A DNA stretch of 64,000 bases from JAGWRA01 sp963711505 (GTDB taxonomy: Bacteria > Acidobacteriota > Vicinamibacteria > Vicinamibacterales > CAVVIG01), in NCBI GenBank assembly GCA_963711505.1, contig CAVQEJ010000003.1, forward strand, positions 2,232,001 to 2,296,000. The letters run 5' to 3'. Position 1 is the stretch's first letter. Each line of letters starts with the position of its first letter. This document shows positions 8,862 through 18,126 of the stretch, in pieces. A program made the translations under genes and the position numbers. The notes beneath the pieces were generated by a model. That model did not search any database. It was not told the DNA's origin and saw nothing but the letters and a program-made list of their open reading frames with translations.

Positions 8862-10490
8862 TCAGGGCCGGTTGCCCGCCTTGGCTCCCTTTGCCCGGGA
8901 CATCTCGGAGAGCTTCTCGGCCTCTCCGAACAGGCCGAGGGCGAACTGGGCTTGCGGGTCCTGCTTGAGGAGATCCTCGCGGGCGACCTCGGTGCCGAAC
9001 AGGGCGAGGTCGATCTGGTAGTGGATCATCGCCTTGATGAAGGGCAGGTCCTTCTGGTACTCCGCCTCGTCGATCTTGATGTTCCGCTTCTCGAGCTGGG
9101 TGCGGAACTCCTTCAGCATCGCATCGTCGACCGTGAAGTTGCGGTCGACGAGCTGGCGACCGGTGCTCTTCTGGGCGATGCGGTGATCGCCGGCGGCCGA
9201 GAAGCGCTCGGCGAAGCTGGCGAATTCCTGCCGCGCGAACAGCATGCGGCCGAACTCGGTCGGGTTGAAGCCCTCGATCGGCCCGTCCATGCGGCGATCG
9301 GGCTCGATGCCGCCGCCGCCGTACACCGGGCGGCCGGCGTCGGTGTGCTTCAGCTCGTCCGGCGTGTGCTTGCGGTGATCGTTCTGCGGCCGGAGCGTGT
9401 AGGTCAGGTAGTCGTCGAACGAGGCGTCCCACGGCCGCTGGATGAGCCGGCCGCTCGGCGTGTAGTAGTGCGCCGTGGTGAGCGCCAGGCCGGCGCCGCC
9501 GCTGATGCGGTAGACCGACTGGACCAGCGCCTTGCCGAAGGTGGTCTCGCCGACGACCAGCGCGCGGTCGTGATCCTGCAGCGCGCCGGTGACGATCTCC
9601 GAGGCACTCGCGCTGCTCCGGTTCACCAGCACGATCATCGGCATCGTCGTGAACTGGCTGGGCAGCGTGGCCCGGTAGTCCTCGTCGGAATTCGGCACCC
9701 GCCCGCGCGTGTAGACGATCATGTCGCCCTTGGGCAGGAAGCGGTTCGCGACCCGGATGGCCTGGTCGAGCGCGCCGCCCGGGTTCCCGCGCAGGTCGAG
9801 CACGAGCCGGTGCATGCCGTCGCCGGCCAGCATGTCGAGCGCGCGGCCGAGCTCGGCGTCGGTCGTCTCGGCGAAGTCCTGCAGCCGGACGTAGCCGGTG
9901 GTGCTGTCGATCATGAACGCGGCGGGGACCGACGGAATGTGGATCTCGTCGCGCGAGACGTCGACCGGAATCACCTGCGCGTAGCCCCAGCGCCGGATGC
10001 CGATCGCCACCTTCGTGCCCCGCTCGCCGCGCAGCTTCGACACCGCCTGATCGCTCGTCCAGCCCTTCGCGCTCTGGCCATCGACCGTGGCGATGATGTC
10101 GCCGCGGCGGATACCCGCCTTCAGGGCCGGTGAGTTCTCGAAGACCGAGACGACGTTGATGTCGCCGTTGATCACCTGGATGGTGGTGCCGATGCCGTAG
10201 TAGTGCCCCTCCTGGCGCTCGCGCAGCTGCGCGTACTCCTGGGGGTCCATGAAATTCGAATGCGGATCGAGCGTCTGCAGCATGCCGCGGATGGAGCTGT
10301 AGACGAGATCGTCGGTCTTGAACTTGCCGACGTACTGGGCCTGGATGGCGCTCAGCGCGGAGGTGAACGTCCGATAATCGTGCGGCAACCGGTCCTCGGT
10401 CGCCGACGCGCCGCGTCCAAAATACCCGCCCACCAGCGCGCAGACCGCGATGGCGAACACGGCGGCCGACACCGACCGGTACTTTCGCAT
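8862..10490 (-). CDS. ctpA: S41 family C-terminal processing peptidase
   Basis: Periplasmic, membrane-anchored serine protease of the CtpA/Prc type that degrades or trims proteins from their C-termini. An N-terminal signal anchor (MRKYRSVSAAVFAIAVCALVG) is followed by a PDZ domain (YYGIGTTIQV to GIRRGDIIATVDG) and the S41 core. The catalytic Ser lies in SSASASEIV and the Lys in TFGKALVQ. About 542 residues. The start at 10490 is chosen because it opens directly into the signal anchor; longer in-frame starts would bury it. The tat genes are divergent upstream, with about 210 bases between. Confidence 0.93.
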   Translation of the reverse strand: MRKYRSVSAAVFAIAVCALVGGYFGRGASATEDRLPHDYRTFTSALSAIQAQYVGKFKTDDLVYSSIRGMLQTLDPHSNFMDPQEYAQLRERQEGHYYGIGTTIQVINGDINVVSVFENSPALKAGIRRGDIIATVDGQSAKGWTSDQAVSKLRGERGTKVAIGIRRWGYAQVIPVDVSRDEIHIPSVPAAFMIDSTTGYVRLQDFAETTDAELGRALDMLAGDGMHRLVLDLRGNPGGALDQAIRVANRFLPKGDMIVYTRGRVPNSDEDYRATLPSQFTTMPMIVLVNRSSASASEIVTGALQDHDRALVVGETTFGKALVQSVYRISGGAGLALTTAHYYTPSGRLIQRPWDASFDDYLTYTLRPQNDHRKHTPDELKHTDAGRPVYGGGGIEPDRRMDGPIEGFNPTEFGRMLFARQEFASFAERFSAAGDHRIAQKSTGRQLVDRNFTVDDAMLKEFRTQLEKRNIKIDEAEYQKDLPFIKAMIHYQIDLALFGTEVAREDLLKQDPQAQFALGLFGEAEKLSEMSRAKGAKAGNRP

Positions 10491-10701
10491 AGTGCTTCGA
10501 TGGTAGCAGATAACCCTTGAGGGAGCAACGAGTTCGCGAGACCGGGGCGGCCCATGGCCCTTGACCGGCTGCGGGCGGCTTTCTATAATCGCTCGAGGCA
10601 CTTAACGGGATCCGGCCACGTCCGACCCGGTCCGAATCCACCGCCCTCCGCACCGCCACGCGGCCTCGGGCACAGACCGCAGACTGAGGAGCCCCGACAT
10701 C

Positions 10702-11049
10702 ATGTTTGGTTCGATCGGCATGGGCGAGATGATCGTCATCTTCATCATCGCGCTGATCATCTTCGGTCCGCGCAAGCTGCCGGAGCTGGGCCGGGCCCTC
10801 GGCAAGGGGATCAACGAGTTCAAGAAGGCCTCGAACGATCTCCGGACGACCATCGAGGACGAGATCAAGGCCGACTCGCAGCGCACGGCCGCCTCGTCCG
10901 CGACGACGCCGGCCGCCACGGCCGAGGCCAGCGAGCCGAAGATCCTGCCGCCGGCCGAACCGGCGGGCACGGCGTCGCCGGCCGAACCGGCGGCCCCCGA
11001 ATCCGCAGCGGCCGAGCCTGCAGCGACCCGGACGGAGCACGGCGCCTAA
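10702..11049 (+). CDS. tatA: Sec-independent translocase TatA/E
   Basis: Pore-forming subunit of the twin-arginine translocase in the inner membrane. The short N-terminal helix IVIFIIALIIFGPRKLPELG holds the conserved F-G-P hinge, followed by an amphipathic helix (GRALGKGINEFKKA) and an acidic, Ala/Pro-rich tail. At 115 residues it is a little longer than typical. tatC starts 6 bases after its stop. No separate tatB is present, as in many minimal Tat systems. Confidence 0.95.
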   Translation: MFGSIGMGEMIVIFIIALIIFGPRKLPELGRALGKGINEFKKASNDLRTTIEDEIKADSQRTAASSATTPAATAEASEPKILPPAEPAGTASPAEPAAPESAAAEPAATRTEHGA

Positions 11050-11055
11050 CCGGCC

Positions 11056-11871
11056 ATGGCACTCGTACCCTTCCCGACGGGCTCGTCGGGCGCGATGAAG
11101 GAACCGGACTCGCCCGAGGGGGATTCCGGGTCCTCGCAGAAGATGTCGTTTCTGGAGCATCTCGACGAGCTCCGGAAGCGCCTCACCTATTCGGTCATCG
11201 CGGTCGTCGTCGGCGTCCTCATCGCCTTCGCCTTCATCGACAAGCTGTTCACGTTCATCTTCCTGCCGCTGCAGCAACTGCTGCCGAACGGCGAGAAGCT
11301 GATCTACACCGAGCCGACCGAAGCCTTCACGCTGTACCTCGAGCTGGCGCTACTGGCCGGCATCGTGATCGCGGCGCCGTTCATCATGTGGCAGGTCTGG
11401 CTGTTCATCGCGCCCGGCCTGTACTCGCACGAGAAGAAGTTCGCCATTCCGTTCGTGATGCTGTCGTCGGGCGGCTTCATCGCCGGCGCGCTGTTCAACC
11501 ACTACATCGTCTTCCGGCTGATGTGGGTGTTCCTGGCGAGCTTCTCGAGCGATTACGTGATGTTCGCGCCCAAGCTCGATCCGATGTTCGGGCTGTACGT
11601 GAAGATGATGATCGCCACCGGTCTCGTCTTCCAGACCCCGACCATCGTCTACTTCCTGGCGAAGATGAACCTGGTGACGGCCCGGTTCCTCTGGAAGAAC
11701 TTCAAGTACGCGATCCTCATCATCTTCATCATCGCCGCCGCGATCACCCCGAGCGGCGATCCCTTCACGCAGACGGTCGTCGCGCTGCCGATGATCGGGC
11801 TGTACCTGATCAGCATCCTGCTCGCCTGGGCCGTGAGGCCGGCACGCAAGCGGGCTGACAGCGACGAATAG
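11056..11871 (+). CDS. tatC: Sec-independent translocase TatC
   Basis: Twin-arginine signal receptor of the Tat translocon; polytopic inner-membrane protein. After a 30-residue polar N-terminus comes MSFLEHLDELRKRL, the conserved signal-peptide binding segment. Six hydrophobic segments follow, ending in RPARKRADSDE. The start at 11056 follows tatA by 6 bases. Later ATGs at 11095 and 11143 would shorten the unconserved N-terminus, so the exact start is uncertain. Confidence 0.95.
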   Translation: MALVPFPTGSSGAMKEPDSPEGDSGSSQKMSFLEHLDELRKRLTYSVIAVVVGVLIAFAFIDKLFTFIFLPLQQLLPNGEKLIYTEPTEAFTLYLELALLAGIVIAAPFIMWQVWLFIAPGLYSHEKKFAIPFVMLSSGGFIAGALFNHYIVFRLMWVFLASFSSDYVMFAPKLDPMFGLYVKMMIATGLVFQTPTIVYFLAKMNLVTARFLWKNFKYAILIIFIIAAAITPSGDPFTQTVVALPMIGLYLISILLAWAVRPARKRADSDE

Positions 11872-11951
11872 CCTTCGACGGCAGGCGCCGGGTGCCGGCG
11901 CCTGCCCCTGCGTCCCCTGCACGGCGATTCGCGAATCCCCTTGGAAATCTG

Positions 11952-11991
11952 GCCTCCTTGCGTTGACTTGACGCAAGGAGGCTCATAAGAT
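11952..11991 (+). promoter_or_regulatory. Inverted repeat over a candidate sigma-70 promoter for the OmpA gene
   Basis: Perfect 12-base inverted repeat GCCTCCTTGCGT / ACGCAAGGAGGC with a 7-base spacer. Its centre holds TTGACT (11963-11968). With a 17-base gap this pairs with TAAGAT (11986-11991), a plausible -35/-10 set about 50 bases before the ATG. The arrangement resembles an operator, but a hairpin at the end of tatC transcription is also possible. Confidence 0.45.
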
Positions 11992-12038
11992 GGGTTCATA
12001 AGGTTGAGTTAGCTGTAACCGCGGGAGGTCACAGCCCT

Positions 12039-13745
12039 ATGAGATTGCCGTTCCGTTCCGCCCTGTCTGCCGGTGTCGCGTTGATGTTCTGCGCGGCAGG
12101 CGCCGGGGCACAGACCCAATCGAGTTCCCAGTCGACGACGTCGACGACGTCGATGTCGACCGCGTCGGACACCCGGCCGGCGACGACGACGTTCAGCGGC
12201 GACACCGGCCTGTGGTACGTTCCGACCGCCGAGGTGCTGGCGCACGGCAAGTGGTCGGCCAGCGTCTACCGGTCGGGCATCAACTACCGGCAGGGCTTCG
12301 CCAACATCTCCGAGTTCGCCGGGACGTTCGCGGTGGGCGTGGGGGATCGGCTGGAGTTGTTCGGCTCGATCACGTTCGACCGCCGTATCGACCGCGACAT
12401 CCGGCCGCTGTTCACGGCCGACACGGGCGTGGGCGGCGTACTCGCCGCCGCGCCATTCGCCACCTCGGGCTGGAGCGGCGACCAGTTCGGCGACGTCTAC
12501 CTCGGCGCCAAGTTCAACGTGCTGTCGGAGGCGCGGCAGAACCCGGTGGCCTTCGCGCTGCGCGGCATCGTGAAGGTGCCGACGGCGAGCAAGAGCAACG
12601 TCGGCACCGGCAAGACCGACGTCAGCATCGACGCCGTCCTCAGCAAGGACGTCAACAAATCGGTCGAGCTGTCGGCCTACGGCGGGGCCATCTTCCGGGC
12701 CAACCCGTCCAATGTCAGCCTCTCGAACGGCTTCCGGTGGGGCGCCGGCGCGGAGTTCCCGAGCCGGACGCCGCTCAGGATCATCACCGAGGCACACGGC
12801 GAGGTGCCGTTCGACAAGACCCTCACCATGACGACGCCGCTCGTGGCGAGCGACGGCAGCCTCTCGCCGCTCGGCAGCGTCATCGACAAGACGACGACCG
12901 CCACCATCGGCGCCGTCTGGCAGGCGAGCAACGGCTTCTTCATCGGCGGCGGAATCAACTGGAACTTCCCGACCGCCGATCGCGCCAACTACACGACCGA
13001 CCAGAGCATCGGCACCGTGCGGGACTTCGTCGACTACCAGCTGCGCATCGGCTTCCATCCGGGCGCGCGGGTCTACGTCCCACCGCCGCCGCCGCCGCCA
13101 CCCCCGCCGCCGCCGCCGCCGCCCAACCGGTCGCCGACCGTCCGGGCGAGCTGCAATCCGTGCACGGTGAACGTCGGCCAGAGCGTCACCGTGTCGGCCC
13201 AGGCGCAGGATCCGGATGGCGACACGCTGACCTCCCAGTGGACGGCCCCGGCCGGCACGCTCGCCGACGCCGCCGCCATGTCCACGAAGTGGACCGCGCC
13301 CGACCAGGAAGGGCCGGTGCCGGTCACCATCACCGTCAACGACGGCAAGGGCGGCACGGCGTCCGACACGACCACGATCCAGGTGACGCGGCCGCCCAAG
13401 AAGGTCTACACCTTCGAGGACGTCCAGTTCGAGTTCGACCAGTACAGCCTGCGGCCGACCGCGACCCGCGTTCTCGACGAGGCCGTCAAGGCCATGCAGG
13501 AAGATGCGACGCTGAAGCTGCAGATTCAGGGCTACACCTGCAACATCGGCACGCCGGAGTACAACCTGGCGCTCGGTGACCGACGCGCGAAGGCCGTGCA
13601 GGACTACCTCTTGTCCCGCGGGATCGACGCCAGCCGCCTGACGACGGTCAGCTACGGCGAGGAGAATCCGAAGTACTCGAACGACCGCGAGGAGACGCGC
13701 CGGCTGAACCGCCGCGCCGCCCTCGAGGTGAGGCTGGTGCAGTAG
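12039..13745 (+). CDS. OmpA-family outer membrane protein with beta-barrel and polyproline linker
   Basis: Probable outer membrane protein that anchors to peptidoglycan. A signal peptide ends at AGAGAQTQ, followed by an acidic Ser/Thr linker. About 300 residues of alternating strands look like a beta-barrel. Next comes an uninterrupted run of about 15 prolines near residues 348-362, then an Ig/PKD-like domain (from NRSPTVRASCNPC to TIQVTRPP). The C-terminal OmpA peptidoglycan-binding domain contains NLALGDRRAKAVQDYL. GGGAGG precedes the ATG. It is a single-gene unit ended by a long inverted repeat at 13769-13818. Confidence 0.88.
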   Translation: MRLPFRSALSAGVALMFCAAGAGAQTQSSSQSTTSTTSMSTASDTRPATTTFSGDTGLWYVPTAEVLAHGKWSASVYRSGINYRQGFANISEFAGTFAVGVGDRLELFGSITFDRRIDRDIRPLFTADTGVGGVLAAAPFATSGWSGDQFGDVYLGAKFNVLSEARQNPVAFALRGIVKVPTASKSNVGTGKTDVSIDAVLSKDVNKSVELSAYGGAIFRANPSNVSLSNGFRWGAGAEFPSRTPLRIITEAHGEVPFDKTLTMTTPLVASDGSLSPLGSVIDKTTTATIGAVWQASNGFFIGGGINWNFPTADRANYTTDQSIGTVRDFVDYQLRIGFHPGARVYVPPPPPPPPPPPPPPPNRSPTVRASCNPCTVNVGQSVTVSAQAQDPDGDTLTSQWTAPAGTLADAAAMSTKWTAPDQEGPVPVTITVNDGKGGTASDTTTIQVTRPPKKVYTFEDVQFEFDQYSLRPTATRVLDEAVKAMQEDATLKLQIQGYTCNIGTPEYNLALGDRRAKAVQDYLLSRGIDASRLTTVSYGEENPKYSNDREETRRLNRRAALEVRLVQ

Positions 13746-13768
13746 CTTCAGCCCAGTCGGAGACACGA

Positions 13769-13818
13769 AAAAGGGACAAGGTCAGAGGGGCAAGCAGGCC
13801 CTCGGCCTTGTCCCTTTT
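13769..13818 (+). terminator. Probable terminator after the OmpA gene
   Basis: 13-base perfect inverted repeat AAAAGGGACAAGG / CCTTGTCCCTTTT around a 24-base loop, ending in TTTTCTCTT. It begins 23 bases after the OmpA stop. Related motifs (CCTTGTCTCC, GTTGTCCCTG) trail downstream to about 13864. Confidence 0.6.
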
Positions 13819-13896
13819 CTCTTGTACGCCCTTGTCTCCTTCCCCCTGTCCCGTTGTCCCTGACGACCGTCCTCTCCCTGCAGTAAGCTAGACCCC

Positions 13897-14916
13897 GTGG
13901 TCATCAAGGCATCGGCGTCGCGGGAGATCGGCCAGCTCCTCGAGGACCTCGCCTCCGATCGTGAGGTGCGCCGCGAGGCGGCGGTCGCGCGCCTGACCGT
14001 CATCGGGCCGCGCGCCATCGAGCGGCTCGTCGCCTCCCTGACCACCGCCCCGCTGGCGGGCCGGGCCGCCGCCCTGCGTGCGCTCGGCGCCATCGGCGAT
14101 GCGCGCGCGCTCGAGCCGGCCCTCGACTGCCTCGACGCTCCAGAGGCCACCGTGGCCGTTGCCGCCGCCGGCGCCGCCGGGGTCTTCCTCCGCTCGCCGC
14201 ACGAGGCACGAGTGCTCGAACGGCTCACCGACGTGGCGCTCGACCGCGACCGCGACCGTCGCGTGCGGCTGGCGGCGCTGCTGGCGCTCGAAGAGCTGCC
14301 GGCCGACGCCCTGCAGCCAATCCGCGACCAGCTGCGGCGCGATCCCGATCCCATCCTGGCCGCGCATGCCACGGGCGAGCCCCTGCCCGAGGACACGGGC
14401 GATCCCGTCGCGGCGCTCGAGGCGGCAGCGGCAGGCCGCCTGCCCCGCGATCCGGCGGTCGTCCGGGCCTGGCTGCAGGGCGCGGCGGCTGCCGTGCCGC
14501 TGGCGACCGTTCACCGGCTGATTGGCACCCTGAGGGATCGGGAATCGGCCGAGCTGGCCGCGGCGGACTGGCTGGCGGTGCGGGCGGCCGCCCACGAGCT
14601 GCTGGGACATCGGGGCAGCCGGGTGGCGCTGTACGATCTGCGGGAGACGCTGGAACGGGCGGAAGGGCCGCTGCCGCGCGAGTTCATGACGGCCGTGGCG
14701 GCCATCGGCGACGCGTCCTGTCTGGAGCCGCTGGCGGGTGCCTACGTGCGGGCCACGGCGGCCGGCCCGGCGCTGCTCGGCTCGTGGCCGGGGCAGATTG
14801 TGGACGCCTTCCGGACCATCGTCCGACGCGAACGGATCACGCGGCGCCATGCGGCGATCAGGCGGATCGAGACCCACTGGCCCGAGGCCGCACGGACGCT
14901 GTTCGAACGCGCCTGA
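13897..14916 (+). CDS. HEAT-repeat protein
   Basis: 339-residue soluble protein made of helical HEAT-like repeats (for example ARVERLVASLTTAPL-like blocks, ALGAIGDARALEPALDCL and AAIGDASCLEPLAGAY). These scaffolds usually bind other proteins; no catalytic motif is visible. The start is a GTG (MVIKASASREIGQLLEDL). It converges on proS, with two hairpin repeats between them. Role unknown. Confidence 0.7.
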   Translation: MVIKASASREIGQLLEDLASDREVRREAAVARLTVIGPRAIERLVASLTTAPLAGRAAALRALGAIGDARALEPALDCLDAPEATVAVAAAGAAGVFLRSPHEARVLERLTDVALDRDRDRRVRLAALLALEELPADALQPIRDQLRRDPDPILAAHATGEPLPEDTGDPVAALEAAAAGRLPRDPAVVRAWLQGAAAAVPLATVHRLIGTLRDRESAELAAADWLAVRAAAHELLGHRGSRVALYDLRETLERAEGPLPREFMTAVAAIGDASCLEPLAGAYVRATAAGPALLGSWPGQIVDAFRTIVRRERITRRHAAIRRIETHWPEAARTLFERA

Positions 14917-14934
14917 ACCACCCGGGGCCGTAAC

Positions 14935-14987
14935 GCCGAGCTTCAGCTCGGCCGACGCCAGGTACGTGCGCCGAGCTTCAGCTCGGC
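14935..14987. repeat. Pair of GAGCTTCAGCTC hairpins
   Basis: Two identical hairpins GCCGAGC-TTCA-GCTCGGC at 14935-14952 and 14970-14987, lying between the convergent HEAT and proS genes. They share the core of the hairpin at 2608-2627. They could act as a two-way terminator or be a dispersed palindromic repeat. Confidence 0.6.
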
Positions 14988-15001
14988 CGAAGCCTTGCCG
15001 C

Positions 15002-16463
15002 TCAGTAGGCCTTCGCGAAGTAGGCCTCGGCCACCGACGTCCCGCCGCACTTGATGCACCGGCCACCGGTGCGCTGCTCGCCCAGCGGCAGGTTGCGGAT
15101 CGTCGCCTGCGTCTCGGCCTTTACCTGCGCTTCGCAGTCGGCGGAGCCGCACCAGGGGGCGATGACGAAGCCGGGGCGCCCCTCCATCGCCTTCTTGAAC
15201 TCCTCGTACGAGTCGACGCGCGTGGTGTGCGCCTCGCGGAACGCCAACGGCCCGGTCGAACAGGCTGCGCTGGATCTCGTCGAGCAGCGCCGCCACGTGC
15301 GCGGGCAGCCCGACCATCGGCGTGGAGGCCTTCTCGCGCGTGTCGCGCCGCGCCAGCATCACCTGGCCGTTCTCGATGTCGCGCGGGCCGATCTCGAGCC
15401 GCAGCGGCACGCCGCGCATCTCCCACTCGGCGAACTTCCAGCCGGGCGTCTGGGAATCGCGGTCGTCCAGCATCACGCGGATGCCCCTGGCCGTCAGCTC
15501 CTCGCGGATCGCCTGCGCCTTCGGCAGCACGGTCTCCTGCCAGTTGCCGCGCGGAATCGGCACGATGACGACCTGATAGGGCGCGATGCGGGGCGGCAGG
15601 ATGAGCCCGCTGTCGTCGCCGTGCGTCATGATGACGCCCCCCACCAGCCGCGTCGACACGCCCCAGGACGTGCCCCAGACGTACTGCAGCGACTTGTCGC
15701 GCGCCTGGAACTGGATGTCGAACGCCTTCGCGAAGTTCTGGCCGAGGTTGTGCGACGTGCCGGCCTGCAGCGCCCGGCCGTCACCCATCAGCGCCTCGAT
15801 CGAGTAGGTCCGCAGCGCGCCGGCGAACCGCTCGCTGTCGGTCTTGCGGCCCGTCAGCACGGGCATGGCCAGCTCGGTCTCGGCGACTTCCTTGTAGACG
15901 CCGAGCATCTTCAGCGTCTCCTCCTCGGCCTCGGCTTCCGTCTCGTGCGCCGTGTGGCCCTCCTGCCAGAGGAACTCGGTCGTCCGCAGGAACGGCCGGG
16001 TCACCTTCTCCCAGCGGACGACGTTGGCCCACTGGTTGATGAGGATCGGCAGGTCGCGCCACGACTGCACCCATTTCGCGTACATCGTGCCGATGATCGC
16101 CTCGGAGGTCGGGCGCACGACGAGCTTCTCCTCGAGCGCTTCGCCGCCGGCGTGCGTGACGTAGGCGACCTGCGGGGAGAACCCCTCGACGTGATCGGCC
16201 TCCTTCTGCAGCAGGCTCTCGGGGATGAACAGCGGGAAGTAGGCGTTCACGTGACCGGTGGCCTTGAAGCGCCGGTCCAGGGCCTGCTGGATCAGCTCCC
16301 AGATCGCGTAGCCGTACGGCCGGATGACCATGCAGCCCTTGACGGGCGAATAGTCGGCCAGCTCCGCCCGCCGCACCACGTCGAGGTACCAGCGGGAGAA
16401 ATCCTGCGATTGGGGGGTGATTTCAGTGACCAGGGCGTCGGACTTCTCGGGCTTCTTGGGCAT
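15002..16463 (-). CDS. proS: Prolyl-tRNA synthetase, archaeal/eukaryotic type
   Basis: Charges tRNA-Pro in the cytoplasm. Class II motifs are clear: RPTSEAIIG, RTTEFLWQEGHTAH and the C-terminal anticodon domain. There is no bacterial-type editing insert, and the C-terminus has the extra domain ending in GGRCIKCGGTSVAEAYFAKAY, which marks the archaeal/eukaryotic type. Near 15250 one surplus G breaks the frame; the C-terminal part resumes as LAFREAHTTRVDS. The gene is essential, so a sequence error is the likely cause. It lies 6 bases downstream of nadB, probably in one operon. Confidence 0.95.
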
Positions 16464-16469
16464 CGGATC

Positions 16470-18059
16470 TCAGCGTCTCTGCAAGGGGGCCGCAGGGGCG
16501 GGCTGTTGCTGCAGCCGCTCGGCCACGTGGACTTTCCAGTGTATATCGTCTCGCGCGGGGAAGTCGGTCCGGAAGTGCCCCCCACGGCTCTCCTCGCGCC
16601 GTCGCGCCGCGCGGGCGACGAGCCGGCCGACGGTCACGAGGCTGCCGAGCCGCCAGTCGGCCGCGTCGCGCACCGTTCCGGCGGCGAGCGCCGCCCGGAA
16701 GGCACTGAATCCCGCGTCCAGCCGCGCGACGGCCTCGTCCAGCGAGCTCCTGTCGCGGAACAGCCCCACCGCCTTCCACATCAGCGAACGCACGGTGTCG
16801 GCGTCGAGCGCGGATGGACCCGCCGCCTCGGGCGCCTCGTCGATGACCACCGGCTCCGAGGCGCGCAGCTCGGCGGGCGGCGCCGACTCGCGCATCGCCT
16901 CGCCGGCCCTGGCCCCGAAGACGAGCCCTTCCAGCAGCGAGTTGCTCGCGAGGCGGTTCGCCCCGTGCACGCCCGTGCAGGCCACCTCGCCCGCCGCGAA
17001 CAGTCCCGGCAGCGACGTGCGTCCCCACGCGTCGGTCTCGACGCCGCCCATCATGTAGTGCGCCGCCGGGCCGACGGGAATCCGGTCGCGTGCGAGGTCG
17101 AGCCCGAGCCGGGCGCACGCCTCGGCGATCGTCGGGAAGCGGCCGCGCACGAATGCGGGATCGAGGTGCGCCAGCGTCAGGAAGACCGGTCCGCCGGATT
17201 CCTGCGCCTCGCGCACGATGCCGCGCGCGACGACATCGCGCGGCGCGAGGTCGCCGGCCGGGTCGTAGCGCGTCATGAACGCCTCGCCGCGATCGTTGAC
17301 GAGCCGCGCCCCTTCGCCCCGCAGGGCCTCGGAAATCAGGAAGCGCGGCGCGCCCGCCAGGTTGAGCGCGGTCGGATGGAACTGCACGAACTCGAGGTCG
17401 GTCACGCGAACACCGGCCCGGTACGCGAGCGCCACGCCGTCGCCGGTCGCCACCGCGGGATTGGTCGTCTCCTGGAAGACCTGCCCGGCCCCCCCGGTGG
17501 CGAGCAGCGTCGCCCGGGCCGCCACCGTGGCCGTGGCCCCATCCTCGGCCAGCACGTGGACGCCCGTGCACCGGCCGTCTTCGACGACGAGACCGGTGAC
17601 GCGGTGCTCCGCCTGCACCTCGATGGAGGGCATACCCGACACGCGCGCCCAGAGCGCCCGCGCAATCTCGCGTCCCGTGGCGTCGCGCGCGTGCAGGACG
17701 CGCCGCACGCTGTGGGCCGCCTCGCGCCCGAGCGCCGGTCGTCCCTGCGCGTCGAGGTCGAAGCGGGTGCCCCAATCGATGAGCTCCCGCGCGTAGCGCG
17801 GCCCCTCGTCGACCAGCACACGGACCGCCGCCTCGTCGCACAGGCCATCACCGGCGGCCAGCGTGTCGGCGGCGTGCAGCGCGGGGCTGTCGTCGTCGCC
17901 CAGCGCGACGGCGATGCCGCCCTGCGCGTACCCGGTGTTGCTGTCGAGGGGCTCGGCCTTCGTAAGGATGAGGACGCGGCCGGCATCGGCGAGCGCCAGC
18001 GCGGCGCGCAGGCCGGCGATGCCGCTTCCGACAATGACGAAGTCTCGGTGCACGGTCAC
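16470..18059 (-). CDS. nadB: L-aspartate oxidase
   Basis: Flavoprotein that oxidises L-aspartate to iminoaspartate, the first step of de novo NAD synthesis. The N-terminal dinucleotide-binding motif is VIVGSGIAGLRAAL. The FAD/substrate region HPTALN...LISEALRGEGA and the GEVACTGVHGANRLASNSLLEGLVFG block are typical of NadB and the fumarate reductase family. 529 residues from a GTG start. nadA and nadC are not in the window. It is divergent from aroB, with 67 bases between. Confidence 0.95.
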   Translation of the reverse strand: MTVHRDFVIVGSGIAGLRAALALADAGRVLILTKAEPLDSNTGYAQGGIAVALGDDDSPALHAADTLAAGDGLCDEAAVRVLVDEGPRYARELIDWGTRFDLDAQGRPALGREAAHSVRRVLHARDATGREIARALWARVSGMPSIEVQAEHRVTGLVVEDGRCTGVHVLAEDGATATVAARATLLATGGAGQVFQETTNPAVATGDGVALAYRAGVRVTDLEFVQFHPTALNLAGAPRFLISEALRGEGARLVNDRGEAFMTRYDPAGDLAPRDVVARGIVREAQESGGPVFLTLAHLDPAFVRGRFPTIAEACARLGLDLARDRIPVGPAAHYMMGGVETDAWGRTSLPGLFAAGEVACTGVHGANRLASNSLLEGLVFGARAGEAMRESAPPAELRASEPVVIDEAPEAAGPSALDADTVRSLMWKAVGLFRDRSSLDEAVARLDAGFSAFRAALAAGTVRDAADWRLGSLVTVGRLVARAARRREESRGGHFRTDFPARDDIHWKVHVAERLQQQPAPAAPLQRR

Positions 18060-18126
18060 CTGAATGCTATCCTACCATTGCACACGGCGCGCGCAGGCCG
18101 CCGCGGGTGCCAGGAGCGCGCCACCG

